Shown: positions 5,884 to 13,142 of the stretch, piece by piece | Layout: each line of letters opens with the position of its first letter | Numbering within the stretch: position 1 is the first letter of the stretch | NCBI GenBank assembly: GCA_964408735.1 | Contig: CAYPAX010000086.1 | Location: forward strand, 1-19,093 | Direction: 5' to 3' | From: UBA7887 sp964408735 | Lineage (GTDB): Bacteria > Pseudomonadota > Alphaproteobacteria > UBA7887 | DNA length: 19,093 nucleotides | Translations under genes and position numbers: made by a program | Notes under the pieces: model-generated | What the model saw: only the letters and a program-made list of their open reading frames with translations | What the model was told of the DNA's origin: nothing | Database searches by the model: none

Positions 5884-6444
5884 ATGAGATGCTCGAGGAG
5901 ACTGTTGGCTGCGGCATTGGCGACGGCGTTGGCGGGCTGTGCCGATACGCCGAGCGTGTACAACGCGCGAATCTACCACGACCGCTGGCCGGATCTGCTC
6001 TACGCCGGCGGCGACGAGCCGCTATCGGCGGTGATCTGGGGCAACCCTTTCCGCGACGACCGCGCCGGCCTTGAATCCGCTGTCTTGGAGGCTGTCGATC
6101 AAGCTCATAACAACGCCAGCGCGCGTTTCGCGTCGATACCGCCGGCACTGGAGCCGCGCTCGCCCTATGTCGCGCTGCTGTTCAATGCCAACGCGGTCCA
6201 CAGCGGGCTGCCTTGCGCCGACCTCTCGGCACTGACTCCGCGGCTCGAAGACGGTGGCGAAATTCACGTCCAGGCCGCGCTCTGCCGCAACGGCGCGCCG
6301 CTTACCGGCGCCAGCGGCCATGTCAGCAATGTCAGCGACGCCGACGACTCGCGCTTCCGCCAGCTGATGCATTCCGTGGCAGTGAGCCTGTTCCAGCCGC
6401 CGCCCGGCTACGGCACCGTCGCGCCAAGCCCACCGGCGCAATGA
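5884..6444 (+). CDS. Uncharacterised lipoprotein, copy 2 of a paralogous pair
   Basis: The start at ATG 5884 is set by GGAGG at 5871-5875, eight bases upstream; an in-frame extension to 5818 lacks such a site. The 186-residue product has a lipoprotein signal ending LAGC, so Cys is about residue 19, followed by ADTPS. The mature part has VYNARIYHDR, LLYAGGDE and VIWGNPFRDD. The segment YVALLFNANAVHSGLPCADL contains the first of two cysteines and AALCRNGAPLTG the second. It ends with MHSVAVSLFQPPPGYG. These match the motif order of the preceding lipoprotein, although overall identity is low. The family seems to be one of uncharacterised alphaproteobacterial lipoproteins. Its stop is four bases from the stop of the convergent GGDEF-EAL gene. 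The two Cys in each copy could form a disulfide in the periplasm; this is inference. Confidence 0.85.
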   Translation: MRCSRRLLAAALATALAGCADTPSVYNARIYHDRWPDLLYAGGDEPLSAVIWGNPFRDDRAGLESAVLEAVDQAHNNASARFASIPPALEPRSPYVALLFNANAVHSGLPCADLSALTPRLEDGGEIHVQAALCRNGAPLTGASGHVSNVSDADDSRFRQLMHSVAVSLFQPPPGYGTVAPSPPAQ

Positions 6445-6448
6445 TGGT

Positions 6449-9028
6449 CTAGGACGCCATCAACTCGCTTCTCGCCGCCAAGTCGGCAGCAAAAGTCTCC
6501 GGCGGCACCGGCCTGCCGAAAAAGTAGCCTTGCACCTCGTCGCAGCCGAGCGCCTGCAGCCGCGCCTGTTGGGCGCTGGTCTCGATCCCCTCCGCCAGCA
6601 CCTGCATGCGCAGACTGTGGCCGAGGCGGACGACCGCCTCTACGATCGCAGCAGTGTCGGCATCTTCGGTCACCCCGTCCACGAAGGATTTGTCGATCTT
6701 CAGGCGCTGCACCGGGAAATGCTTGAGATAGGCAAGGCAGGAATAGCCCGCACCGAAATCATCGATGGTCAGATCGACCCCGAGCGCGTGGAGGCCTTCG
6801 AGCCTGTCCTTGGTGCTTTCGATCTCGTCCAGCATCATGCTTTCGGTAATTTCGAGCTCGAGCAGATGCGGTGGAATGCCCGACTCGCGCAAGGCCTCTG
6901 CCACCGACTCGACCAGGCGGCTTGAGCGGAACTGGCGCGGTGAGATATTCACTGCGACGCGCGTCGGCGGCAGCCCCTGGGCGATCCAGTCCCGGGCCTG
7001 CCGGCAAGCGCATCGCAACGCCAGCTCTCCGATCTCCACAACAAGGCCACTCGATTCTGCTGCCGCGATGAAGTAGCCCGGCGCCAACATTCCACGCTCG
7101 GGGTGCTGCCAGCGCACCAAGGCCTCGCCGCCGATTATCTCGCGGCCGCTAACGTCCAGCTGAGGCTGATAGTAGAACAACAATTGGCCCTCATCCAGGG
7201 CCACTCGCAGCTCGTTCTCCAACTGGCTCTGCTGGCGCGCCGCCGCATGCATCTCGCCATCGTAAAGGTTATAAGCGCTACGCCCCTCGGCCTTTACCTG
7301 ATACAGCGCGACATCGGCCTTGCGGATCAGCTCGTCGGTATCTTCGTCATCATCGGGATAGATACTGATTCCGACACTGGTGCTCGTCTCTATGCGCTGG
7401 CCATCGACCTCGTAAGGCTCGGCAATGCTGTCGATTATGCGTTGAGCCAGGATACGTACCGCGTCGATGTCGTCGATGCTGGACATGACGACCGCAAACT
7501 CGTCACCGCCGAGCCGCGCTACGGTATCGCTCGCCCGCAATAGCGCGGACAACCGCGTCGCGACCTGCTTGATCAGGTCATCGCCCGCGCCGTGCCCGTA
7601 TTCGTCGTTGATCGCCTTAAGCCTGTCGAGATCGAGAAACAGGATGGCGACACGACTATGCATTCGCCGCGCGATCGCCACCGCATGATCCAAACGGTCA
7701 TGGAAATGGCGCCGATTGGCGAGGCCCGTCAGCGGATCGGTCAGAGCCATCTCGCGAATGGTTTCCTCGGCCTGGCGCCGTTCGGTGACATCCGTCCATA
7801 TGCCCACCACACCGCCACTTTCGGTCGGCCGATTGCTGATGCGCAGCCAGCGACCGTTACCGATCTGGCGCTCGAAAGGCTCGCCGAGATGGCGGTGCTC
7901 GGCCAACCGCGAAACGATAAACGTCTCCATATCCTGGCCTTCAGTGTCGTATACGCCACCCTCGACCGCGGCCTGAAGGAAGTCCGTGAAGGCCACCCCT
8001 GGGACCAGCACCTCCGCAACCTCGGAAAACATTTCCAGGTATTTGGAATTGGTCATGATCAGGCGGTCGTCCGCGTCCCAGATGGCAAACCCTTCCGATA
8101 TGCTTTCGATCGCCCCTCTCAGCGTGGCGCTCGCTTCATCGCGCTCCCGTTCGGCGACGACGCGGCTTTCGATCTCAAGTCCCAGGGTCTCGCTCTGAAT
8201 GGCAAGGTCCTGACTTGCCGCCTCGACGCGGGCCCGCACCTCCTCCAAGCCGCGCGTGCGTTCGTCGACCAGCTCCTCCAGCAACTCGTTTACGTTCAGA
8301 AGCTCGGCCTCCGAAGCTTCCAGACCGGCCTTCGCCTCGCGCAATTCGGTTTCCCGGGCGCCATCGCGCGCCAGCATGACATTGAACGCCTCGACGAGCT
8401 CGCCAAGCTCATCGCGCCGGTGCCATTCGACGGGCCGGCGCTCACCCGTCTCGACCGACTGCCGCATCGCATTCGTCAGCAGGCCGAGCGGCCGGGCGAC
8501 GATGACCCGAAAGCCGATCGTGGCGGCAATCAGGGCAAGCAGGATGGACAGCCCGACGACGGAGTTGGCGACTAGGCTCTGCCAGTGCTCCGCACGCTGC
8601 AACTCGGCAGCATCGAAACGCAGCGTCAATGTGCCCTGCCCGGCGCCCCCCACGGGCAAGGCGATGGTGTCGCCGGCGCCCTCCACGCCACAGCCGAGCA
8701 GCGGCGGATGGGCGACCATAGGCTCGACAGCGGAATCGGCGCGCAATTCGACGCAGAGCAGGGCGGATTCGGCGGCCAGCGGCGCAACCAAATCCGCGGC
8801 CAGCGTGAGGTCGTCCTGCCAGGCATGTCGGCTCAGCGACGCGGCGATGCGCGCGGCGTTGCTATCGATCCGCTTGGCCGGCGACTCTTGCGTCTCGCCC
8901 ATCTCGTAATGCACGAGATAGCCAACCCCGGGAATCGCCAGCACGAGGAATACGGGCGTCAAGAACAAGAGAAACTTGAACAGCAGGCCGCTCCGCCATC
9001 CGGACTGTTTAGACAGTTCGTGATCCAT
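6449..9028 (-). CDS. Membrane-anchored PAS-GGDEF-EAL cyclic-di-GMP enzyme
   Basis: The product from ATG 9028 is 859 residues; a GTG at 9043 would add five, and neither has a strong ribosome-binding site. Order of parts: transmembrane helix about 16-38, a periplasmic sensor region to about 150 with two Cys, and a second helix about 152-178. HAMP (about 179-225, RRDELGELVEAFNVML), a long coiled coil to about 300 and a PAS domain (about 305-415, ending GIWTDVTERRQAEE) follow. The GGDEF domain (about 424-588) has LGGDEFAVV intact and an RASD inhibitory site five residues before it. The EAL domain (about 600-855) has EALVRW, NISPRQF, ELEITES, IDDFGAGYS, KIDKSFV, AEGIET and QGYFFGRP. All the known cyclase and phosphodiesterase signature residues look present, so both making and breaking cyclic-di-GMP is possible. 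Which one dominates cannot be read from sequence. It probably links an external signal to motility or biofilm state. The gene stands alone and no PilZ protein is nearby. Confidence 0.95.
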   Translation of the reverse strand: MDHELSKQSGWRSGLLFKFLLFLTPVFLVLAIPGVGYLVHYEMGETQESPAKRIDSNAARIAASLSRHAWQDDLTLAADLVAPLAAESALLCVELRADSAVEPMVAHPPLLGCGVEGAGDTIALPVGGAGQGTLTLRFDAAELQRAEHWQSLVANSVVGLSILLALIAATIGFRVIVARPLGLLTNAMRQSVETGERRPVEWHRRDELGELVEAFNVMLARDGARETELREAKAGLEASEAELLNVNELLEELVDERTRGLEEVRARVEAASQDLAIQSETLGLEIESRVVAERERDEASATLRGAIESISEGFAIWDADDRLIMTNSKYLEMFSEVAEVLVPGVAFTDFLQAAVEGGVYDTEGQDMETFIVSRLAEHRHLGEPFERQIGNGRWLRISNRPTESGGVVGIWTDVTERRQAEETIREMALTDPLTGLANRRHFHDRLDHAVAIARRMHSRVAILFLDLDRLKAINDEYGHGAGDDLIKQVATRLSALLRASDTVARLGGDEFAVVMSSIDDIDAVRILAQRIIDSIAEPYEVDGQRIETSTSVGISIYPDDDEDTDELIRKADVALYQVKAEGRSAYNLYDGEMHAAARQQSQLENELRVALDEGQLLFYYQPQLDVSGREIIGGEALVRWQHPERGMLAPGYFIAAAESSGLVVEIGELALRCACRQARDWIAQGLPPTRVAVNISPRQFRSSRLVESVAEALRESGIPPHLLELEITESMMLDEIESTKDRLEGLHALGVDLTIDDFGAGYSCLAYLKHFPVQRLKIDKSFVDGVTEDADTAAIVEAVVRLGHSLRMQVLAEGIETSAQQARLQALGCDEVQGYFFGRPVPPETFAADLAARSELMAS

Positions 9029-9050
9029 AGGAATTGAGCCCACTTTACTC

Positions 9051-9062
9051 GGCGCGCGCGCC
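9051..9062. repeat. 12-bp perfect palindrome upstream of the GGDEF-EAL gene
   Basis: GGCGCGCGCGCC is a perfect palindrome 22 bases upstream of the ATG at 9028. It may be a regulator site or simply a feature of GC-rich DNA. The rest of the gap 9029-9272 contains no open frame that looks real. Confidence 0.4.
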
Positions 9063-9272
9063 CAGTGTCATTGCGGCCAATAACCTAAGCGGGGTGAGTG
9101 CGTATGATGCGTCGCGGCCTTGAACCGAGAACGCCATTTTCAGCCTCCATGCTGATAGTAGGGCCTTTAGGGAATATGGACCAACGGGCACAAAAACCCA
9201 GCATGGAAGAGACAGTTTAGTGATTGATATTACTTCGATTCCAGGAATTCGCCTGATCGGAAATGCGCTGCT

Positions 9273-9977
9273 TTATCCCTCGAGCCATGCGAGCAGCGCC
9301 CGGCTGACCGCTGCGGGCCGTTCCATCGGCGCCATATGGCCGCATTCTCCAAGCAAGGTGAGATCGGCCCCGGCTATGGTCTCCGCCATCATGATCTGGT
9401 GCGCGACGGGGATCAGGCTGTCCTGACGCCCCGCCAACACCAGGCTGGGACAGGCGATCGCGGCAAGATCGGGCCGCGAATCCACACGCCCGAGAATGGC
9501 CGATTGCTGGCGCAGGAAGGCGTCTGCCCCGACACGCGTCGCCATCTCCTCTATGGCACCGGTCAACGCTTTCTCGTCCAGCCGCTTCGGATGAAGCAGC
9601 AGCGACATCAAGCGTGGCGTCACGCCGCGAAACTCGCCGCGCCGCGACAGCGCCATCAAATCGCTGCGGCGCTGGCTCTGGGCCTCGCTATCGGGAAAAG
9701 CGGTGGTATCGATCAAGGCCAGGCGCGTGACACGCTCAGGCGCCCGGCGCATGATTTCGAACGACACGTATCCGCCCATCGAGAATCCCGCCAGGGCGAA
9801 ACGCGGCGGCGCCACATCCAGCACGCTCTCCGCCATGGCGGCGATAGAATCCACACGGGTGAAGTCGGCGACTGTGATTTGGGACACAGACTCGAGCGGG
9901 CCGATTTGGGATTCCCAAACCGCAGCATCGCAAAGCAGTCCGGGGCACAAGACCAGGTTCTGACGATCGGAATTCAC
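9273..9977 (-). CDS. Alpha/beta hydrolase
   Basis: The 234-residue product is a compact alpha/beta hydrolase. It opens with a strand LVLCPGLLCDAAVW that carries the oxyanion-loop glycine. The nucleophile elbow GFSMGG puts Ser66 as nucleophile, the acid is Asp186 in LAGRQDSLIP, and the base is His214 in ECGHMAPMERP. This triad is complete, so the protein should be active, probably as an esterase or hydrolase of small esters. The spacing and the MERP ending resemble the family that includes proline iminopeptidase-like and 3-oxoadipate enol-lactonase-like enzymes, but the substrate cannot be assigned. It starts with GTG at 9977, supported by AGGA nine bases upstream. It is divergent from the DEAD-box helicase gene, with 113 bases between the two starts. 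It is the upstream neighbour of the GGDEF-EAL gene but 244 bases away, so the two need not form an operon. Confidence 0.9.
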   Translation of the reverse strand: MNSDRQNLVLCPGLLCDAAVWESQIGPLESVSQITVADFTRVDSIAAMAESVLDVAPPRFALAGFSMGGYVSFEIMRRAPERVTRLALIDTTAFPDSEAQSQRRSDLMALSRRGEFRGVTPRLMSLLLHPKRLDEKALTGAIEEMATRVGADAFLRQQSAILGRVDSRPDLAAIACPSLVLAGRQDSLIPVAHQIMMAETIAGADLTLLGECGHMAPMERPAAVSRALLAWLEG

Positions 9978-9979
9978 TG

Positions 9980-10008
9980 TTGATTTTCCTGCGCTAAGGC
10001 ACGATATT
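9980..10008 (+). promoter_or_regulatory. Possible promoter of the helicase gene
   Basis: TTGATT (9980-9985), a 17-base spacer and GATATT (10003-10008) match the sigma-70 consensus at four of six positions each. The start would fall near 10015 and leave a leader of about 75 bases before the ATG at 10091. The evidence is modest. Confidence 0.3.
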
Positions 10009-10043
10009 CCAGGCTGGAGTGGAAATAGCGTTCTACACGCCCG

Positions 10044-10057
10044 GGACCGGACGGTCC
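10044..10057. promoter_or_regulatory. Dyad in the divergent helicase/hydrolase intergenic region
   Basis: GGACCG-GA-CGGTCC is a perfect six-base dyad about mid-way between the two divergent starts, inside the likely helicase leader. It could be an operator shared by both genes or a small leader hairpin. Nothing further can be said from sequence. Confidence 0.3.
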
Positions 10058-10090
10058 AACCACCAGACAGAAAAGCGTCAAAAAGCGTAC

Positions 10091-11494
10091 ATGGATTTTA
10101 AATCCCTCGGCCTCGGCCAGGAAACCTTGCAAGCCGTCGAAGACGCCGGCTATCAGCACCCCACCCCCATCCAAGAAAAAGCGATCCCGATTGTCCTACA
10201 GGGACGGGATGTATTGGGGTGTGCCCAGACCGGCACCGGCAAGACGGCATCGTTCACACTGCCGATGATCGATATTCTCAGCACCGGCCGGGCCCGCGCC
10301 CGCATGCCGCGCTCGCTGATCCTCACGCCGACGCGTGAGCTGGCGATGCAGATATCCGAGAATTTCGATGTTTATGGCAAGTATCACAAGCTATCGATGG
10401 CCCTGCTGATCGGCGGCGTATCGATGGGCGACCAGCAGCGCAAGCTGGAGCGTGGCGTGGATGTGCTGATCGCCACGCCCGGCCGACTGATCGACCTGTT
10501 CGAGCGCGGCAGCGTGCTGCTGACCGGCATCAAGGTGCTGGTGATCGACGAAGCCGACCGCATGCTCGACATGGGCTTCATTCCGGATGTGGAACGCATC
10601 GTCAGCCTGCTGCAACCCATCCGCCAGACCTTGATGTTCTCGGCCACCATGCCGAAGGAAATCCGCCGCCTGGCGGATCAGTTCCTGGTCTCGCCGAAGG
10701 AGATCAGGGTGGCGCCGCCGGCCTCGCCCGCGGATACCGTGGACCAGTCCCTGGTCATGACCACGGCGCGCGAAAAGGGCAAGGCGCTGCGCTCGCTGAT
10801 CGAAAGTCAGCCCGTCGACAACGCGCTCATCTTCTGCAATCGCAAGAAGGACGTGGACGAGCTCAGCCGTTCGCTCAAGCGGCACGGCCTGTCGGCTGCG
10901 GGCCTGCACGGTGATATGGCGCAGTCCTCGCGCATGGAGACATTGGCGGCGTTCAAGGAAGGAGCCATCTCGCTGCTGGTGGCGACCGATGTCGCAGGCC
11001 GCGGATTGGACATCATCGGCCTCAGCCATGTGTTCAATTACGACGTGCCCAACCACCCGGAGGATTATGTCCACCGCATCGGGCGCACTGGCCGAGCTGG
11101 TCGCCCGGGCCGTGCCTTCACCATCGGCACGCCAGGCGACAGCAAATATTTGCGGGCGATCACCGAGCTGATCGGCCACGAGATACCGAAAGAGACCCTG
11201 GAGGGCCTTGCCGTCCCCGCCGCCAAGAAGAAGGCTGAGCCGAAAGCGAAGGCCAAAGCCAAAGCAGAGCCTGAAACCAAGCCCGAGGCTAACGTAGAAG
11301 CCAAGCCCGAGCCCGTTGCCGAAGCAAAGGCAGAGGCGCCCAAGGAACGCAAGCCGCGGCGCTCGACCAAGCCCCAGCGCTCTGCCAAGCCCAAGAGCGA
11401 GCCGGCAGCCAAGCCCAAGAAAGATGGCCCGGTCACCGGGATGGGCGACCACGTGCCCGCGTTCATGCTGAGATCGGTGCGCACGGCAGGTTAA
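10091..11494 (+). CDS. rhlE: DEAD-box RNA helicase, RhlE type
   Basis: DEAD-box helicases unwind short RNA duplexes in ribosome assembly and RNA decay. The 467-residue product has the Q motif (GYQHPTPIQEKAIP, about 20-33), motif I AQTGTGKT (45-52), PTRELA (80-85), and motif II VIDEAD (151-156). SAT (184-186) and the C-terminal RecA-like motifs ATDVAGRGLDI and HRIGRTGRAGR (about 329-339) follow. The domain order and short N-terminus fit RhlE. After residue 377 comes a tail of about 70 residues rich in Lys, Ala, Glu and Pro, probably disordered and RNA-binding, then a short hydrophobic end GMGDHVPAFMLRS. I chose ATG 10091 because an upstream GTG extension (10019) would add 24 residues unlike the family and would cover the putative transcript start. 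The next gene follows after 13 bases. Confidence 0.93.
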   Translation: MDFKSLGLGQETLQAVEDAGYQHPTPIQEKAIPIVLQGRDVLGCAQTGTGKTASFTLPMIDILSTGRARARMPRSLILTPTRELAMQISENFDVYGKYHKLSMALLIGGVSMGDQQRKLERGVDVLIATPGRLIDLFERGSVLLTGIKVLVIDEADRMLDMGFIPDVERIVSLLQPIRQTLMFSATMPKEIRRLADQFLVSPKEIRVAPPASPADTVDQSLVMTTAREKGKALRSLIESQPVDNALIFCNRKKDVDELSRSLKRHGLSAAGLHGDMAQSSRMETLAAFKEGAISLLVATDVAGRGLDIIGLSHVFNYDVPNHPEDYVHRIGRTGRAGRPGRAFTIGTPGDSKYLRAITELIGHEIPKETLEGLAVPAAKKKAEPKAKAKAKAEPETKPEANVEAKPEPVAEAKAEAPKERKPRRSTKPQRSAKPKSEPAAKPKKDGPVTGMGDHVPAFMLRSVRTAG

Positions 11495-11507
11495 ACAGCG
11501 GCAGGCC

Positions 11508-11750
11508 ATGCAAACCATTTTCATCAACGTCAAATGCCAGCTCGGCAAGGCCTATGCGGTTGCCGACAGTCTGGTCCAGAATGTTGACGAAGTCTCGGAG
11601 GTCCATTCGACCTCGGGCCAGTACGACCTGTTGGTCAAAGCCTATCTGGCGGACGACAGCGATATCGGCCATTTCGTCAACGAGCGCATTCATGGCGTTG
11701 GCGGTGTGGCGGACACCTTCACCACCATCGCTTTCAAGGCTTTTACCTGA
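11508..11750 (+). CDS. Stand-alone Lrp/AsnC-type ligand-binding domain protein
   Basis: The 80-residue product matches the C-terminal ligand-binding (RAM) domain of Lrp/AsnC regulators without any helix-turn-helix. It begins with strand TIFINVKC, then GKAYAVADSL, the SGQYDLLVKAYLADDSDIGHFV segment, and ends with DTFTTIAFK. The Gly and Asp in SGQYDLL lie at the usual effector and dimer position. Such single-domain proteins are known in bacteria and archaea. They form amino-acid-binding oligomers and may modulate full-length Lrp partners. GCAGG lies only two bases before the ATG, so the ribosome-binding site is tight. It lies between the helicase and the dihydroorotase-family gene on one strand, with gaps of 13 and 31 bases, so co-transcription is likely. 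What ligand it binds is unknown. Confidence 0.88.
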   Translation: MQTIFINVKCQLGKAYAVADSLVQNVDEVSEVHSTSGQYDLLVKAYLADDSDIGHFVNERIHGVGGVADTFTTIAFKAFT

Positions 11751-11781
11751 CGCCACGCGCTCTGCAGGGTAGACTGCGGCC

Positions 11782-13107
11782 ATGGCACAATATTTCGATC
11801 TCGTCGTTCACGGTGGCACCGTGGTCACTGGCATCGGTCACGACCATGCCGATATCGGTATCGTCGACGGCCATATCGTGGAAATCGGCAACCTTGGCCG
11901 TGCCGAGGCGGAGCGCACACTCGACGCGCAGGGCCTGCATGTGCTGCCGGGTGTCATCGACAGCCAGGTGCATTTCCGCGAGCCCGGCCTGGAGCACAAG
12001 GAGAACCTGGCCAGCGGCACCGCGGCAGCGGCCCTCGGCGGAGTCTGCACGGTTTTCGAGATGCCCAACACCTCGCCAGCAACGACGACCGCCGACGCCT
12101 TGGCCGATAAGCTGGCCCGCGCGGACGGAAGATCGTGGACGGATTATGCTTTTTTTATAGGCGCTTGTGCAGAGAACGTTAAGAAATTACCTGAGCTTGA
12201 AAAGCTGCCCGGCTGTTGTGGCGTCAAGATCTTCATGGGCTCCTCCACCGGCAGCTTGCTGGTGCCCGACGACGAAACCCTGGAGCGTGTCTTGCGCTCG
12301 GGCAGCCGACGGGTCGCCGTCCATGCCGAGGACGAGGAGCGCTTGGTTGAGCGCCGCGCCATCGCCGAAAGCGGCGACGACCCTGCCCTGCATCCGCAAT
12401 GGCGCGACGCGGAGACCGCACGGCTGGCCACCGAACGTTTGATGAGGCTCGTTGTGGAGACACGGCGGCCGACGCATGTGCTGCACATCACCACGGCCGA
12501 GGAAATCGCCATGCTGCGCGATCGGCCCGACTGGATGACCGTCGAGTGCACGCCGCAACACCTCACTCTCGAGGCGCCGGACTGTTATGCCGAACTCGGC
12601 AGCCTGGCGCAGATGAACCCGCCGATACGCGAGGCGCGCCACCGCCAGGCCTTGTGGCAAGGCCTTGCAGATGGCGTCGTGGACATAATCGGCTCCGACC
12701 ATGCGCCCCACAGCCGCGAGGAAAAGGCGCAAGCCTATCCGAACAGCCCATCCGGCATGCCCGGCGTGCAAACCCTGTTGCCGCTGATGCTCGACCACGT
12801 CGCCGCCGGCCGCCTCAGCCTCGACCGCCTGGTGGATCTGGTTTGCGGCGCGCCCGCCCGCCTCTATCAAGTCCATGGCAAGGGCGCCATTCGCCCCGGC
12901 AACGATGCCGACCTGACCCTGGTCGACCTCAAGGCGAAGCGCACCGTGGAAAGCGGCTGGCTGGCCAGCAAGTGCGGCTGGAGCCCTTTCGAGGGCCGCA
13001 CGCTGACCGGCTGGCCGATGGCGACCATCATTCGCGGCCGCGAGGTGATGCGCGACGGCGAGCTGCTGGGCGACCCATCCGGCGCGGCGGTGCGCTTCGA
13101 CGCTTGA
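11782..13107 (+). CDS. pyrC: Dihydroorotase-family amidohydrolase (class I, Gln in the HxH position)
   Basis: The 441-residue product belongs to the class I dihydroorotase/allantoinase branch of the amidohydrolase superfamily. The usual reaction is reversible ring closure of carbamoyl aspartate to dihydroorotate in pyrimidine synthesis. Metal-site landmarks are Lys149 in GVKIFMGSSTG (the carboxylated lysine), His181 in VHAEDEE, His235 in LHITTAEE and Asp306 in GSDHAPHS. The N-terminal metal motif reads DSQVHFREPG, so Gln62 replaces the first His of the classic DxHxH motif while His64 and the substrate arginine are kept. I believe similar variants occur in other alphaproteobacterial members, so this may be a subfamily rather than a dead enzyme. 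A stretch at 12141-12200 is much richer in A and T than the rest of the gene. pyrB is not adjacent. The symbol is tentative; hydantoinase-like or allantoinase-like roles are less likely given the length and motifs. Confidence 0.82.
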   Translation: MAQYFDLVVHGGTVVTGIGHDHADIGIVDGHIVEIGNLGRAEAERTLDAQGLHVLPGVIDSQVHFREPGLEHKENLASGTAAAALGGVCTVFEMPNTSPATTTADALADKLARADGRSWTDYAFFIGACAENVKKLPELEKLPGCCGVKIFMGSSTGSLLVPDDETLERVLRSGSRRVAVHAEDEERLVERRAIAESGDDPALHPQWRDAETARLATERLMRLVVETRRPTHVLHITTAEEIAMLRDRPDWMTVECTPQHLTLEAPDCYAELGSLAQMNPPIREARHRQALWQGLADGVVDIIGSDHAPHSREEKAQAYPNSPSGMPGVQTLLPLMLDHVAAGRLSLDRLVDLVCGAPARLYQVHGKGAIRPGNDADLTLVDLKAKRTVESGWLASKCGWSPFEGRTLTGWPMATIIRGREVMRDGELLGDPSGAAVRFDA

Positions 13108-13142
13108 AGCTGCCGGCGCCGGTCGCCACCTGGAGGCCTATG

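Noticed and set aside
10391..11548. Minus-strand open frame of 385 codons opposite the helicase
   Set aside because: Low-complexity Leu/Gly/Arg sequence is the antisense of the Lys/Ala tail; no family resemblance.
13113..13122. CCGGCGCCGG palindrome before the small secreted protein gene
   Set aside because: A ten-base GC palindrome is expected by chance in DNA of this composition and no other promoter feature accompanies it.
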